Shown: positions 22,764 to 32,001, numbered from the stretch's first letter. The stretch: DNA of 64,000 nucleotides from Rhodanobacter denitrificans (GCF_003335105.1 NZ_QFWQ01000011.1:62001-126000); one strand, 5' to 3'. The notes: generated from the letters alone by a model not told the origin. Translations and numbers: made by a program.

Positions 22764-23861
22764 ATGCACGAGGTTCAGCGGTTGCGCAGCGCCACCATCA
22801 AGGATGTCGCGGAACGTGCGGGCGTCTCGCTGAAGACCGTCTCGCGCGTGATCAACAACGAGCCGTCGGTGCACCCGCGCACGCGTGCGAAGGTGCAGCG
22901 CGAGATCGACGCGCTCGGCTACCAGCCCGACCCCTCCGCACGCAGCCTGCGCAGCACCCGTGCCTACGCGATCGGGCTGGTCTACGACAACCCGAACGCG
23001 CACTACGTCATCAACCTGCAGCACGGCGTGCTGGCGGCATGCCGCGCGAACGGCTTCGGCCTGCAGATCCATCCGTGCGACTCGTCCTCGCCGAAACTGG
23101 CCGACGAGCTGCGCGAACTGGCGCAGCGTTCGCGCCTGGCCGGGCTGGTGCTGGCGCCGCCGATGTCCGAGCAGCCGGCGCTGATCGATGCGCTGAGCCA
23201 GGCGCAGGTGCCGTTCATCCGCATCATCTCGGCGCGCAAGGATCCGCAGGACGGCCACCCGTGCGTCTACGTCGACGACCGCGACGCCGCCTACGCCATC
23301 ACCGAGCACCTGATCCAGCTCGGCCACCAGCGCATCGGCTTCCTGTGGGGCGGCCGCGAACATCGCTCCAGCCTGGAACGCTACCAGGGCTATGAGGATG
23401 CGCTGAAGGACTACGGCATCGCGCTCGACCGCAAGCTGATCGTGCCCGGCGACTACACCTTCGACGACGGCTTCCGCGGCGCGCGCAAGTTGCTGGCGCT
23501 GAAGGAACGCCCCAGTGCGATCTTCGGCTCCAACGACGAGATCGCCGCCGGCGTGCTGGCCGCGGCGCACTCGGACGGCCTCAACGTGCCGTACGAACTG
23601 TCGATCGCCGGCTTCGAGGACAGCCCGTTCTCCAAGCAGTCGTGGCCGGCGCTGACCACCGCGCGCCAGGCCACCGAGGAAATCGCGCGGCACGCCGCGC
23701 AGCGGCTGATCGGCGACCTGCAGCGCGCGGCCAACGGCGAGCCGCTGGTGAGCCGCAACGAAGGCTTCAGCCCGGAACTGGTGGTACGCGGCTCCACCGC
23801 GCCGCGGCACACCGCGCCGTCCGGGCGCGGCGCTGGCGGCCGGCGCAAGCCGGCTACTTGA
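22764..23861 (+). CDS. nagR: LacI-family transcriptional repressor, probable NagR
   Basis: A LacI/GalR-family repressor of about 365 residues. The helix-turn-helix ATIKDVAERAGVSLKTVSRVINN and the hinge region SLRSTRAYAIGLV are complete, followed by a periplasmic-binding-protein-like effector domain. I start at MHEVQRLRS, where AGG sits 8 nt upstream and the length before the HTH fits the family; an in-frame ATG at 22734 and a GTG at 22713 are alternatives. It follows nagP at about 100 bp and is the obvious candidate to bind the TGACAACGTTGTCA sites, with a GlcNAc metabolite as inducer. The Arg/Gly-rich tail overlaps the end of the convergent carboxypeptidase gene by eight bases. Confidence 0.88.
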   Translation: MHEVQRLRSATIKDVAERAGVSLKTVSRVINNEPSVHPRTRAKVQREIDALGYQPDPSARSLRSTRAYAIGLVYDNPNAHYVINLQHGVLAACRANGFGLQIHPCDSSSPKLADELRELAQRSRLAGLVLAPPMSEQPALIDALSQAQVPFIRIISARKDPQDGHPCVYVDDRDAAYAITEHLIQLGHQRIGFLWGGREHRSSLERYQGYEDALKDYGIALDRKLIVPGDYTFDDGFRGARKLLALKERPSAIFGSNDEIAAGVLAAAHSDGLNVPYELSIAGFEDSPFSKQSWPALTTARQATEEIARHAAQRLIGDLQRAANGEPLVSRNEGFSPELVVRGSTAPRHTAPSGRGAGGRRKPAT

Positions 23862-25455
23862 CGTTGTCGGTCTGCCCGATGAAGCGGGCGACGTTGTCGT
23901 GCAGCTGCTTCAGCGACGTCTCGTGCGCGTACACCATGTGCCCGGACGGATACCACGCATAGCTGATGTTGCGCTCCAGCGCGGCCGGGATCGGCAGGTG
24001 GTGCATCTCGTAGTCGGCGGCGAAGTACGGCGTGGCCAGGTCGTAGTAGCCACCGTGGAGATAGACCTTGAGGTTGGGGTTGGTTTTCATCGCCATGGCC
24101 AGGTCCGGCATCACGTTGGTCGAAGATTGCAGCGCCTCGCCGTGCACGCCGGGCGCCTTGTGCGAGAAATCCCAGTGCTTGACGTCGGCGAACAGCCGGT
24201 ACTGCCGGCCCTGGCCGAACTTAAGCTCGCGCCGCACGTAGTCGTTGAACGCGGCCACGTAGGCCGAGCTGATCGCCGAGGACTGCGGGTCGTACTCGGA
24301 ATCCTTGCTCAGCGGGTCGATCGACGGCCCGGCGAAGCGGCTGTCCAGCCGGCCGGTGGTGATATCGCCGTCGTTTTGCAGCTCGTGCTCGAACATGCCG
24401 CCGGTCACGCGCAGGTTCGCCTTGAGCAGGTAGGCCACCGGCAGGCCGGTGTACTCGTGCAGCTTCTGCGCCACCGCCTGCCTGCGCGCATCGTCCAGGC
24501 GCGAGCCGGCCATCAGCGCCTGCGCGTAATCGCCCAGCGCATACTGCTCCACCTCGCGCAGGAACGGCTCCAGCACGGCCGGCTGCTGCGGCAGCTTGTG
24601 GTGGTAGAACGCGGTGGCGGCAAAGGTCGGCAGCGCCAGTTCGTATGGCAGGTCGATACCGGGATTGAACTCCGGCCCGTCGATGCTGGTGTCGAAGCTC
24701 AGGATCTGCGAGAGCAGGATCACCCCGTTGAGGTCGACGCTGTCCTCGTTCTCCAGGATGTTCGCCAGCACCGCCGAGCGGGTGGTGCCGTAGCTTTCGC
24801 CGAACAGGTACTTCGGCGAATTCCAGCGGTCGTACTTCGACAGGAAGCGGGTGACGAACTGCGCGAACGCATGGCCGTCGCCGTCCACGCCATAGATCGC
24901 CTTGCGGCGCTCCTTCATCTGCTCGTCGCGCTTGGACTTGTCCGTGTCGGCGGCGATCAGGCGGCTGAAGCCGGCGCCGGGGGCATCGATGAACACCAGG
25001 TCGGAGGCGTCGAGCAGGCTGTAGTCGTTGTTGACCAGCCCATACGGCGCCGCCGGCGTGTGGCTGTCGTCGCTGGTGACCACGCGCTTCGGCCCGAACG
25101 CGCCCATGTGCAGCCACACCGTGGCCGAACCGGGACCGCCGTTGTAGATGAAGGTGACCGGCCGCTTCGTCGCGCTCGCCCCCTTCTTGAAGTAGGCGAC
25201 GTAGAACATGCTGACCTGCGGCTCGTCCTCCTTGTCACCCGTGCCATGCAGCACCAGGGTGCCGGCCACCGCCTTGTAGTCGATGCGATGGCCCTCGACC
25301 GACACCGAGCCCTCGCTGGCCGACGACTGCGGCTCGACCAGCGCCGCATCGGGCTTCTCCGGCTTGGCCTTGTCGTCCTTCTTGTCCGGGGCGGCGACCG
25401 CGACCGCGCTCAGCAACAGCGCGGCCAACGCCGCGACGAAAGGAAGTTTGCGCAT
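23854..25455 (-). CDS. Exported S10-type serine carboxypeptidase-like peptidase
   Basis: A 533-residue protein with a cleavable signal peptide (about residues 1-22) and a Lys/Asp/Pro-rich linker. An alpha/beta-hydrolase carboxypeptidase domain of MEROPS family S10 follows. Visible signatures are the oxyanion motif FIYNGGPGSAT, the nucleophile S221 in GESYGTTR, the acid in GGYYDLATPYF and the histidine in YPSGHMVYAH. It should remove C-terminal residues from peptides in the periplasm or outside the cell. It overlaps the convergent repressor gene by eight bases at the 3' end and appears monocistronic. The bacterial S10 group is common in Xanthomonadales and largely uncharacterised. Confidence 0.88.
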   Translation of the reverse strand: MRKLPFVAALAALLLSAVAVAAPDKKDDKAKPEKPDAALVEPQSSASEGSVSVEGHRIDYKAVAGTLVLHGTGDKEDEPQVSMFYVAYFKKGASATKRPVTFIYNGGPGSATVWLHMGAFGPKRVVTSDDSHTPAAPYGLVNNDYSLLDASDLVFIDAPGAGFSRLIAADTDKSKRDEQMKERRKAIYGVDGDGHAFAQFVTRFLSKYDRWNSPKYLFGESYGTTRSAVLANILENEDSVDLNGVILLSQILSFDTSIDGPEFNPGIDLPYELALPTFAATAFYHHKLPQQPAVLEPFLREVEQYALGDYAQALMAGSRLDDARRQAVAQKLHEYTGLPVAYLLKANLRVTGGMFEHELQNDGDITTGRLDSRFAGPSIDPLSKDSEYDPQSSAISSAYVAAFNDYVRRELKFGQGRQYRLFADVKHWDFSHKAPGVHGEALQSSTNVMPDLAMAMKTNPNLKVYLHGGYYDLATPYFAADYEMHHLPIPAALERNISYAWYPSGHMVYAHETSLKQLHDNVARFIGQTDNVK

Positions 25456-25549
25456 GGTCCGGAGTCCCCTGTGACTGGGACGCCATCGCCCCGAAGCGTT
25501 GCAGCATAGGCACCACGGCCGCGCGATTTCATAGCCCAGAAGTCACTGC

Positions 25550-26407
25550 TCAGCCGTTCGCGATCACCCCGATCGCCAGCAACGCCAGCGCCACGCCGGC
25601 GTGGTTGAGCCGGCTCAGCCGTTCGCGGAACAGCAGCAGGCCGACCACGGCGCCCAGCGCCACCACGCCGAGGTTCATGCTGGCGAAGACCAGTGCCGGG
25701 TGCCCGGGCAGCGCGCGGTGGCCGCGCAGGTAGAACAGGATGTTGCCGAAGTTGGCCAGTCCGAGCACGAGGCCGGCCAGCGCGTTGCGCACGGTGAAGC
25801 GGGCCTGCCCGCGCACGCGCCGCCACAGCTGCAGCGCAAACGCCACCAGCAGTGCCAGCGCGAACATCGCCTCCAGCGACGCCCCCAGCGGCACGCCGGA
25901 CTGCGCCACGCGCTTGAACAGGATGTCGATCACGCCGAAGCCGCCGAACACCGCCAGCGGATACAGCCAGCCCGCGGCGCCGCGCTCTGCGCTGCCGCCT
26001 CCGCCGCGCCAGACCATGCACAGCAACGCGAGCAGGCCGAGCGCGATGCCGAGCGCCTTGAACGCGGTGAGCCGTTCGCCGAACAGCGCGAACGCGGCCA
26101 GCAGCGAGAGCAGCAGCGACAGCCGCTGCGCCGCGTCGCTGCGCACGATGCCGGCATGGCGCACGGACGCGGCCAGCGCCAGGAAGATCGTCGGCAGCAG
26201 GAGGCCCAGCGCGGCCAGTGCCAGCCATGGCGCGCCGGGTTCGCGCAAGGTGACCAGCGACGGTTGCAGCAGCAGCGCGGTGAGCGCGCCGGCGACCACG
26301 TAGTTCCAGGCGATCGCCTGGCCCACGTCGATGCCGAAACGCCGCGCCAGCTTCAGCAGCACCGACACCAGCACGCTGCACATGACGCTGAGCAGGACGT
26401 AGATCAT
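25550..26407 (-). CDS. EamA/DMT-family transporter
   Basis: A 285-residue membrane protein with about ten hydrophobic helices arranged as two repeats, the form of the drug/metabolite transporter superfamily (EamA). Family-like features are the short charged loop between helices 3 and 4 and GERLTAFKALGIALGLLALL at the end of the first repeat, which is mirrored by FRERLSRLNHAGVALALLAI in the second. The substrate cannot be inferred. It starts 21 bp after the metallo-hydrolase gene in the same direction and is probably co-transcribed with it. Confidence 0.85.
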   Translation of the reverse strand: MIYVLLSVMCSVLVSVLLKLARRFGIDVGQAIAWNYVVAGALTALLLQPSLVTLREPGAPWLALAALGLLLPTIFLALAASVRHAGIVRSDAAQRLSLLLSLLAAFALFGERLTAFKALGIALGLLALLCMVWRGGGGSAERGAAGWLYPLAVFGGFGVIDILFKRVAQSGVPLGASLEAMFALALLVAFALQLWRRVRGQARFTVRNALAGLVLGLANFGNILFYLRGHRALPGHPALVFASMNLGVVALGAVVGLLLFRERLSRLNHAGVALALLAIGVIANG

Positions 26408-26428
26408 GCGTCGCCCGCCGGCGCCGGC

Positions 26429-27301
26429 TCACAGCGCATCGAGCGGGATCTTCAGGTAACGCACGCCGTTCTCCTCGGCCGGCGGCAGCTGGCCGGCGCG
26501 CATGTTCACCTGCACCGCCGGCAGCAGCAACGCCGGCGCCGCCAGCGTGGCATCGCGCGCCTCGCGCAGGCGCACGAACGCGTCCTCGCCGATGCCGTCG
26601 CGTGCGTGGATGTTGTCGCGACGCTCGGCGCCCATCGTGGTCTCGTGCAGGAATTCGTGGCGATCTCCGGCCTGGTAGTCGTGGCAGAGGAACACCCGGG
26701 TGGCGTCCGGCAGGGCGAACAGGCGGCGGATCGAGCGGTACAACGTGCGCGCGTCGCCGCCGGGAAAGTCGCAGCGCGCGGTGCCGTAGTCGGGCATGAA
26801 CAGGGTGTCGCCGACGAATGCCGCGTCGCCGACTAGATGGGTCATGCAGGCGGGCGTGTGGCCGGGCGTGTGCAGCGCCACCGCCTCGATGCCGCCGACC
26901 ATGTAGCGCTCGCCGTCCGTGAACAGGTGGTCGAACTGGCTGCCGTCGCAGCGGAAGCCGGGGCCGGCGTTGAACAACCGGCCGAAGGCATCCTGCACCG
27001 CGCGCACATGCTCGCCGATGCCGAGCCGGCCGCCGAGCTGCTCCCGCACGTACGGCGCCGCCGACAGGTGGTCGGCGTGCACGTGGGTGTCGATCACCCA
27101 GTCCAGCTGCAGGCCCCGCGCCCGCACGAACGCGACCAGCGCATCGGCGCCGGCGTGGCCGGTGCGCCCTGCAGCTGCGTCGTAGTCGAGCACGCTGTCG
27201 AACACCGCCGCCCTGCCGCTGGCCGGATCCCATGCCACGTAGCTGAAGGTGTGGCTGGCGGCATCGAAGAATGCCTGCACCTCGGGGCGGCGCATTGTCA
27301 T
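26429..27301 (-). CDS. Metallo-beta-lactamase-fold hydrolase (persulfide-dioxygenase/glyoxalase-II-like)
   Basis: A 290-residue MBL-fold enzyme. The metal motif is THVHADHLSAA, followed by HTPGHTPACM and GDTLFMPDYG, with a late H in FLCHDYQ. This pattern (with RCDFPGGDA) belongs to the Blh/ETHE1-like group, which oxidises persulfides or hydrolyses thioesters. The N terminus (EVQAFFDAASHTFSYVAWD) is also typical of that group. Two starts are plausible: the ATG used here, or the ATG two codons later, each with a purine-rich site upstream (GAGG or AAGGA). It is the first gene of a likely two-gene unit with the EamA transporter. Confidence 0.85.
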   Translation of the reverse strand: MTMRRPEVQAFFDAASHTFSYVAWDPASGRAAVFDSVLDYDAAAGRTGHAGADALVAFVRARGLQLDWVIDTHVHADHLSAAPYVREQLGGRLGIGEHVRAVQDAFGRLFNAGPGFRCDGSQFDHLFTDGERYMVGGIEAVALHTPGHTPACMTHLVGDAAFVGDTLFMPDYGTARCDFPGGDARTLYRSIRRLFALPDATRVFLCHDYQAGDRHEFLHETTMGAERRDNIHARDGIGEDAFVRLREARDATLAAPALLLPAVQVNMRAGQLPPAEENGVRYLKIPLDAL

Positions 27302-27415
27302 TTCCTTGCCTCGCATGGTGACCGGAGTTCGCAAGACGTCGGAATGGCGGCCATGGTTTCCTTTCTCGCAGATGCGGGCGCGCAGATTATGGCCCCTGCG
27401 CGACCCGCCGACGCG

Positions 27416-28276
27416 TCATGCCGGCTGCGTGGCCTGTTCCGCGGTGAGGCGCCGGGCGACTCGCGCGAAACTTGCTGCGGTGGCGGCATTCGCCGGTGCG
27501 AAGAAGAACGCGGTGGCACGGTCGACGTGGTCGCTGTCGCGGATCGGCAGGCGCATCGAGTGGATGCTGAGGTCGCCGAATTCGGGATGGAAGAACGGCA
27601 CCGTGATCGCGCTCAGCGGCGCCGTGTGGCAGCGCTGCCACAGTTCGACGAACTCGGCGCTAGCCGCGCTCAGCGCCTCGATCAGCTGATTGAAGCGCGG
27701 GTCTTCCGGATGCGCCGCCTGGTTCATGCGGTACATGCCGAGCAGGTTCAGCGCGCCGTTCTCGAAATCCGGGTACAGGCGCCGCCGCGCCGGGTTCATG
27801 AACGCGTTCCACAGGTGGTTGTCGGCGAACGGGCCGCCGAAATCGCCGAAGTCGTACAGGCATTCGGCCATGCGGTTCCAGGCCAGCACGTTGAACACCG
27901 TGTCCAGCACGAAGGCCGGCGCCTGGTACAGGTCCAGCACCTGGTGCATCACCGCGGGCAACTGGAAGTGGTGTTCCGGCACGTCGGTGCGGGTCAGCCC
28001 CATCAATGCGAACAGGTAGGCCTCGTCGGTCGGCGACAGCGACAGCGCTCGGGCGATCCGCGCCAACGTCGCGGTCGAGACATTGATCGCACGGCCCTGT
28101 TCCAGCCACGTGTACCAGGTGACGCCGACCTGGGCCAGCGCCGCCACCTCTTCGCGACGCAGACCCGGGGTCAGCCGGCGCGGTCCGCGCGGCAAACCGG
28201 CCGCCTCGGGCGTGAGCGCGGCGCGGCGCGCGCGCAGGAAGGCCTTCAGCTCGGTGCGTTGCATGGATGCGTTCAT
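27416..28276 (-). CDS. XRE-family regulator with MmyB-like ligand domain
   Basis: A 286-residue transcription factor. The N-terminal helix-turn-helix (about residues 12-85) contains the segment RLTPGLRREEVAALAQVGVTWYTWLEQG, which is diagnostic of the MmyB-type XRE family. The rest is the MmyB ligand-binding domain (DNHLWNAFMNP, PFFHPEFGDLSIHS), a PAS-like fold thought to bind a small hydrophobic molecule. No ribosome site is obvious at either candidate ATG (MNASMQR or MQRTEL, four codons later). Such regulators usually control an adjacent divergently transcribed oxidoreductase; here the divergent neighbour is only a short unknown gene, so the target is unclear. Confidence 0.87.
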   Translation of the reverse strand: MNASMQRTELKAFLRARRAALTPEAAGLPRGPRRLTPGLRREEVAALAQVGVTWYTWLEQGRAINVSTATLARIARALSLSPTDEAYLFALMGLTRTDVPEHHFQLPAVMHQVLDLYQAPAFVLDTVFNVLAWNRMAECLYDFGDFGGPFADNHLWNAFMNPARRRLYPDFENGALNLLGMYRMNQAAHPEDPRFNQLIEALSAASAEFVELWQRCHTAPLSAITVPFFHPEFGDLSIHSMRLPIRDSDHVDRATAFFFAPANAATAASFARVARRLTAEQATQPA

Positions 28277-28501
28277 GGGCAACCCGGGGTGGTAGTGGGA
28301 GTACCGGCAGTGGGGACTGCCTTCCCATGCTAATCGCGGCGACCTATGGTCGCCTGTCCCCCAAGTCATGTGCCCGCGCGCCGGCCATGCAGCCATGCCA
28401 ACCCGCCACCACCTCCCCGCCGCCACCCGCCCGCGACGCGGCAGCCCGTCACGGCGCGCCGCGCGCAGGCGTCCTTGCGTCAATCCATGCAGGAGATCGA
28501 C

Positions 28502-28756
28502 ATGTCGTTGCTCCCCATTCCCACCCTCATCCACGCCGCGCGCAACGACGCGCTCGCCGAATTCCTCGCGCACGCCCGGCTGATGCTGGACCCGGCCACC
28601 CCGGAATCGGCGCGGCGCGACGCCGAGCCCCGCCTGCTGGCGCAGCTGCCGGCCCTGCAGGCGCTGGGCGTGTTCGAACTGTTCGTCATCCGCGACCCGG
28701 CGCTGCGCGCGCTGGTGCAGGACGAACTGCTGGCCTGCCGGACCCATGCCGCCTGA
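28502..28756 (+). CDS. Small unknown protein (84 aa)
   Basis: An 84-residue soluble protein, MSLLPIPTLIHAARNDALAE and onward, which appears largely helical and rich in Ala/Leu/Arg, ending RTHAA. The start is fixed by AGGAGATCG nine bases upstream; a longer upstream frame is Pro/Arg-rich and not protein-like. No family is recognised. It lies between the divergent XRE gene and the MarR operator, and ends ~25 bp before the operator, so it is probably its own unit. Real gene status rests on the ribosome site and codon pattern. Confidence 0.6.
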   Translation: MSLLPIPTLIHAARNDALAEFLAHARLMLDPATPESARRDAEPRLLAQLPALQALGVFELFVIRDPALRALVQDELLACRTHAA

Positions 28757-28779
28757 ACGTTTGCCCGAGCAAAACTGAA

Positions 28780-28823
28780 CTCAAATATATTTGCATTGAC
28801 AAATATACTTGAGGCAATAGAAT
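28780..28823 (+). promoter_or_regulatory. MarR operator and overlapping promoter, probably leaderless
   Basis: Two 14-bp arms, CTCAAATATATTTG (28780-28793) and CAAATATACTTGAG (28800-28813), form an inverted repeat with one mismatch around a 6-bp spacer. The left arm holds the 12-bp palindrome CAAATATATTTG; the right holds it with one mismatch. A consensus -35 TTGACA (28796-28801) lies within it, and a -10 TAGAAT (28818-28823) follows at 16 bp. Transcription would start at about 28830-28832, on or next to the marR ATG (28832). Confidence 0.85.
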
Positions 28824-28831
28824 GCGCGGCC

Positions 28832-29290
28832 ATGAACTCCGAATCGCTCGCCTTCGCCACCCCCCGGGAAAGCCTGGGTGTCCTGCTCGGCCTCGTGCGC
28901 GCGGAGATAGTGCGCGCGATGGAAGCCGAGCTGGCGGCCAAGGGCCTGAACCTGAGCTTCACCCAGTTCCTGATCCTCAAGCGGCTGGCCCGACTCGGCC
29001 CGATGTCGGCCACCGAGCTGGCCCGCTCGGTGGAGCTGGACGGCGGCGCGATGACCCGCCAACTCGACCACCTCGAGGGCAAGGGCTACCTGCGCCGCTG
29101 CCGGCATGAGCAGGATCGCCGCACCCTGCGGATCGAGCTGACCGACGCCGGCGACGCGCTGTGGCAGGAGCTGACCGACTGCAACGATCGCGTGCTCAGC
29201 GCGGCCCAGCGCTCGCTGGACGAGACCGAGCAGGTGCAACTGCACGACTACCTGGAACGCGTGCTGCACGCGCTTCGCGACAAGAACTGA
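28832..29290 (+). CDS. MarR-family transcriptional regulator
   Basis: A 152-residue winged-helix repressor of the MarR family. The DNA-binding region is clear: LSFTQFLILKRLARLGPMSATELARSVELDGGAMTRQLDHLEGKGYLRR, followed by the wing EQDRRTLRIELTDAGDALW. It sits directly behind a near-perfect AT-rich inverted repeat that overlaps its promoter and heads an operon encoding a tripartite multidrug efflux system. Autorepression relieved by toxic substrates is the expected mode. An upstream in-frame ATG lies inside the operator and was rejected in favour of MNSESLA. There is no Shine-Dalgarno sequence, consistent with leaderless translation. Confidence 0.93.
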   Translation: MNSESLAFATPRESLGVLLGLVRAEIVRAMEAELAAKGLNLSFTQFLILKRLARLGPMSATELARSVELDGGAMTRQLDHLEGKGYLRRCRHEQDRRTLRIELTDAGDALWQELTDCNDRVLSAAQRSLDETEQVQLHDYLERVLHALRDKN

Positions 29291-29313
29291 CCTTTTCCAC
29301 CCTGGAATTCTCC

Positions 29314-30771
29314 ATGCGTCTGCATCGACTTGCGGCTGCGGCCGCCCTGACCGTCGCGCTGGCCGGCTGCGTCAGCAGCGGCGGCCTGCACCCGGACGGC
29401 AGCCCGACCGATCCGGCCACGCTGAAGGCCGAGCGCAGCTTGGCCGGCGTGAGCGTTTCGCCCGCCGGCTGGCCGTCCACGGACTGGTGGAGCGGACTGG
29501 GCGACCCGCAGCTCGATGCGCTGATCGCCGAGGCGCTGCACGACAACCCCGGCCTGGGCGTGGCCGATGCGCGCGCCCGCGCCGCGCAGGCCGCGGCGGG
29601 CATCGCCGATGCCGCCCGCGGGCCCAGCGTGAACGTCGGCGCCGCGGTCGCCGGTGCCCGGCCGCCGGCCGCGCTGCTCGGCGACAAGGCGCATTTCGCG
29701 ATGGCCAAGTACGGCTACGCCAGCTTCAAGTGGGATCTGGATCTGTGGGGCGGCAAGCGCGCCGCGTGGGAGGCCGCGCTGGGCCAGGCGCGCGCCGCCG
29801 AGGTGGACGCCCGCGCCGCGCGCATCGAGCTCTCCGGCAACGTGGCCCGCGCTTATGTCCAGCTCGGCTACGCGTTCACCGAGCAGGACCTGGCCGACGC
29901 CGAACTGCAGCGCGCCGGTGCGGCGCGCGAGCTGACCCGTCAGCGCGTGGCCGCCGGCATCGACAACCAGATCGCGCTGAAGCAGGGCGACGCCGAAGTG
30001 GCCAGCGCCGAGCAGCAGGCGGCGCTGGCCCGCCGCGCGGTCGATGCGGCGCGCTCGTCGCTGTCGGTGCTGCTGGGCAAGGGCCCGGATCGCGGCCTGC
30101 AGGTCGAGCGGCCACGGCTGCTGCAGCCGGCCGCGCTGGCGGTGCCGGCGAACCTGCCGCTGGATCTCGTCGGCCATCGCGCCGACCTGGTCGCGGCGCG
30201 CTGGCGCGTCGAGGCCACCGGCAAGGACATCAAGGCGGCGAAGACTGAATTCCTGCCCGACATCAGCATCGGCGCGATGGCCGGCGTGATCGCTATGGGC
30301 GGCGGCAACCCGTTCACCCTGCCCGCGCGGTTCTACCAGGTCGGGCCGTCGCTCAGCCTGCCGATCTTCGACGGTGGCCGCCTGCGCGCGAACCTTTCGG
30401 CCAAGGATGCGCAGTACGACCTCGCCGTGGCGCAGTACAACCAGACCCTGGTCGGCGCGCTCAACCAGGTCGCCGACGAGCTGTCCGCGCTGCAGTCGTT
30501 GCAGACGCAGATCGCCGCGCAGCAGCGCGCGCAGGATGCCGCGCAACAGGCGTGGGCGCTGGCCGAGCAGCGCTACAAGGCCGGCATCGGCAGCTACCTG
30601 GAAGCGCTCAGCGTGCGCCAGCAGCTGCTCGCCGCCGAACGCGGCACCGCCGCGCTCGAAGCGCAGCAGGTCGACCTTTCGGTGCAGCTGATCCAGGCCC
30701 TCGGCGGCGGCTACCAGCCCCTGGCCGACGCGGCCGCCGCCACCCCGTCCCCCACCCCGTCACGTTCCTGA
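29314..30771 (+). CDS. Outer-membrane efflux lipoprotein (NodT/OprM family)
   Basis: A 485-residue outer-membrane factor. The lipoprotein signal ends at LAGC (Cys18), followed by the two repeated OEP domains with typical segments (DWWSGLGDPQLDALIAEALHDNP; the second repeat begins near LDLVGHRADLVAARWRVEA). These proteins trimerise into a TolC-like channel that exports substrate through the outer membrane. It starts 23 bp after marR and ends 9 bp before the EmrA-like gene, so it belongs to the same operon and supplies the outer-membrane part of the pump. Confidence 0.92.
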   Translation: MRLHRLAAAAALTVALAGCVSSGGLHPDGSPTDPATLKAERSLAGVSVSPAGWPSTDWWSGLGDPQLDALIAEALHDNPGLGVADARARAAQAAAGIADAARGPSVNVGAAVAGARPPAALLGDKAHFAMAKYGYASFKWDLDLWGGKRAAWEAALGQARAAEVDARAARIELSGNVARAYVQLGYAFTEQDLADAELQRAGAARELTRQRVAAGIDNQIALKQGDAEVASAEQQAALARRAVDAARSSLSVLLGKGPDRGLQVERPRLLQPAALAVPANLPLDLVGHRADLVAARWRVEATGKDIKAAKTEFLPDISIGAMAGVIAMGGGNPFTLPARFYQVGPSLSLPIFDGGRLRANLSAKDAQYDLAVAQYNQTLVGALNQVADELSALQSLQTQIAAQQRAQDAAQQAWALAEQRYKAGIGSYLEALSVRQQLLAAERGTAALEAQQVDLSVQLIQALGGGYQPLADAAAATPSPTPSRS

Positions 30772-30780
30772 GGCAGCCCC

Positions 30781-31989
30781 ATGTCCAGCCAGACCATCCC
30801 CGATTCGAGCGGCAGCGCGGCCGCCAGCCCGCCGGTCGTCCCGCCCGCGAAGAAGAACCCGCGCGGCCTGCTGCTGCGCCTGCTCGGCGGTGCCGTGCTG
30901 CTCGCCGTCGTCGGCTGGGCACTGTGGTATTTCCTCGACGGCCGCTGGTACGAAGGCACCGACGACGCCTATGTCAACGGCAACGTGGTGCAGATCACCC
31001 CGCAGGTGCCCGGCACCGTGGTCAGCATCGGCGCCGACGACGGCGACCTGGTGCATGCCGGCGACGTGCTGGTGCGGCTCGACCCCAGCGACGCCGACGT
31101 GGCGCTGGCCGAGGCGAAGGCGAACCTCGCCAACACCGTGCGCAAGGTGCGCGGCCTGTATTCCAGCGTCAACGGCGCACAGGCCGACGTGGCTGCGCGC
31201 AAGACCGCGGTGGACAAGGCCCGCGCCGACTACAACCGGCGCGTGGCGCTGGCGAAGTCCGGCGCGATCTCGGCCGAGGAACTGGCGCACGCCAGCGACG
31301 CGCTGACCAGCGCCGAGAGCAACCTGGTCACCGCGCAGCAGCAGTACCAGAGCAGCAAGGTACTGGTCGACGACACCGTGGTCGCCTCGCACCCGGACGT
31401 GCAGGCCGCCGCGGCCCGCCTGCGCGCCGCCTTCCTCGATGACGTGCGCGCCACCCTGGTCGCGCCGGTGGACGGCTATGTGGCCAAACGTTCGGTGCAG
31501 GTCGGCCAGCGCGTGCAGCCCGGCGCCGCGCTGATGGCGGTGGTGCCACTGCGTGGCGTGTGGGTGGATGCGAACTTCAAGGAGACCCAGCTCACCCGCA
31601 TGCGCATCGGCCAGCCGGTGACGATCGAGTCCGACGTCTATGGCGGCAAGGTGGAATACAAGGGCAAGGTGCAGAGCCTGGGCGTGGGCACCGGCAGCGC
31701 GTTCTCGCTGCTGCCGGCGCAGAACGCCACCGGCAACTGGATCAAGATCGTGCAGCGCATCCCCGTGCGCATCGTGTTCGACGATCCGGCCCAACTGGAC
31801 AGGCACCCGCTGCGCATCGGCATGTCGCTGAATGTGGACGTGAGCCTGCACGACCAGAACGGCCCGATGCTGTCGCAGCAATCGCCGACCAAACCCGCCT
31901 TCAGCACCGACGTCTATCGGCAGCAACTGGCCACGGCCGACCAGGTGATCGGGCAGATCGTCCACGCCAACATGGCCGGCGGCAAGTAA
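30781..31989 (+). CDS. emrA: EmrA/HlyD-family membrane fusion protein
   Basis: A 402-residue periplasmic adaptor with one N-terminal transmembrane helix (about residues 37-58). The lipoyl-like motif GTDDAYVNGNVVQITPQVPG and a coiled-coil hairpin (about 110-200, rich in Ala, Lys and Asp) come next. The beta-barrel domain has LVAPVDGYVAKRSVQVGQRV and VWVDANFKETQL. This is the EmrA type that links a DHA2 MFS exporter to an outer-membrane channel. The gene is the third of the MarR operon and is separated from emrB by a 144-bp spacer filled by a REP-like element. Confidence 0.92.
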   Translation: MSSQTIPDSSGSAAASPPVVPPAKKNPRGLLLRLLGGAVLLAVVGWALWYFLDGRWYEGTDDAYVNGNVVQITPQVPGTVVSIGADDGDLVHAGDVLVRLDPSDADVALAEAKANLANTVRKVRGLYSSVNGAQADVAARKTAVDKARADYNRRVALAKSGAISAEELAHASDALTSAESNLVTAQQQYQSSKVLVDDTVVASHPDVQAAAARLRAAFLDDVRATLVAPVDGYVAKRSVQVGQRVQPGAALMAVVPLRGVWVDANFKETQLTRMRIGQPVTIESDVYGGKVEYKGKVQSLGVGTGSAFSLLPAQNATGNWIKIVQRIPVRIVFDDPAQLDRHPLRIGMSLNVDVSLHDQNGPMLSQQSPTKPAFSTDVYRQQLATADQVIGQIVHANMAGGK

Positions 31990-32001
31990 CACCAGCAGCT
32001 T

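Noticed and set aside
22697-23395. A plus-strand frame starting at ATGCGCCGC just before the LacI gene
   Set aside because: Out of frame with the repressor whose HTH and effector domain are complete; its product is Arg/Pro-rich.
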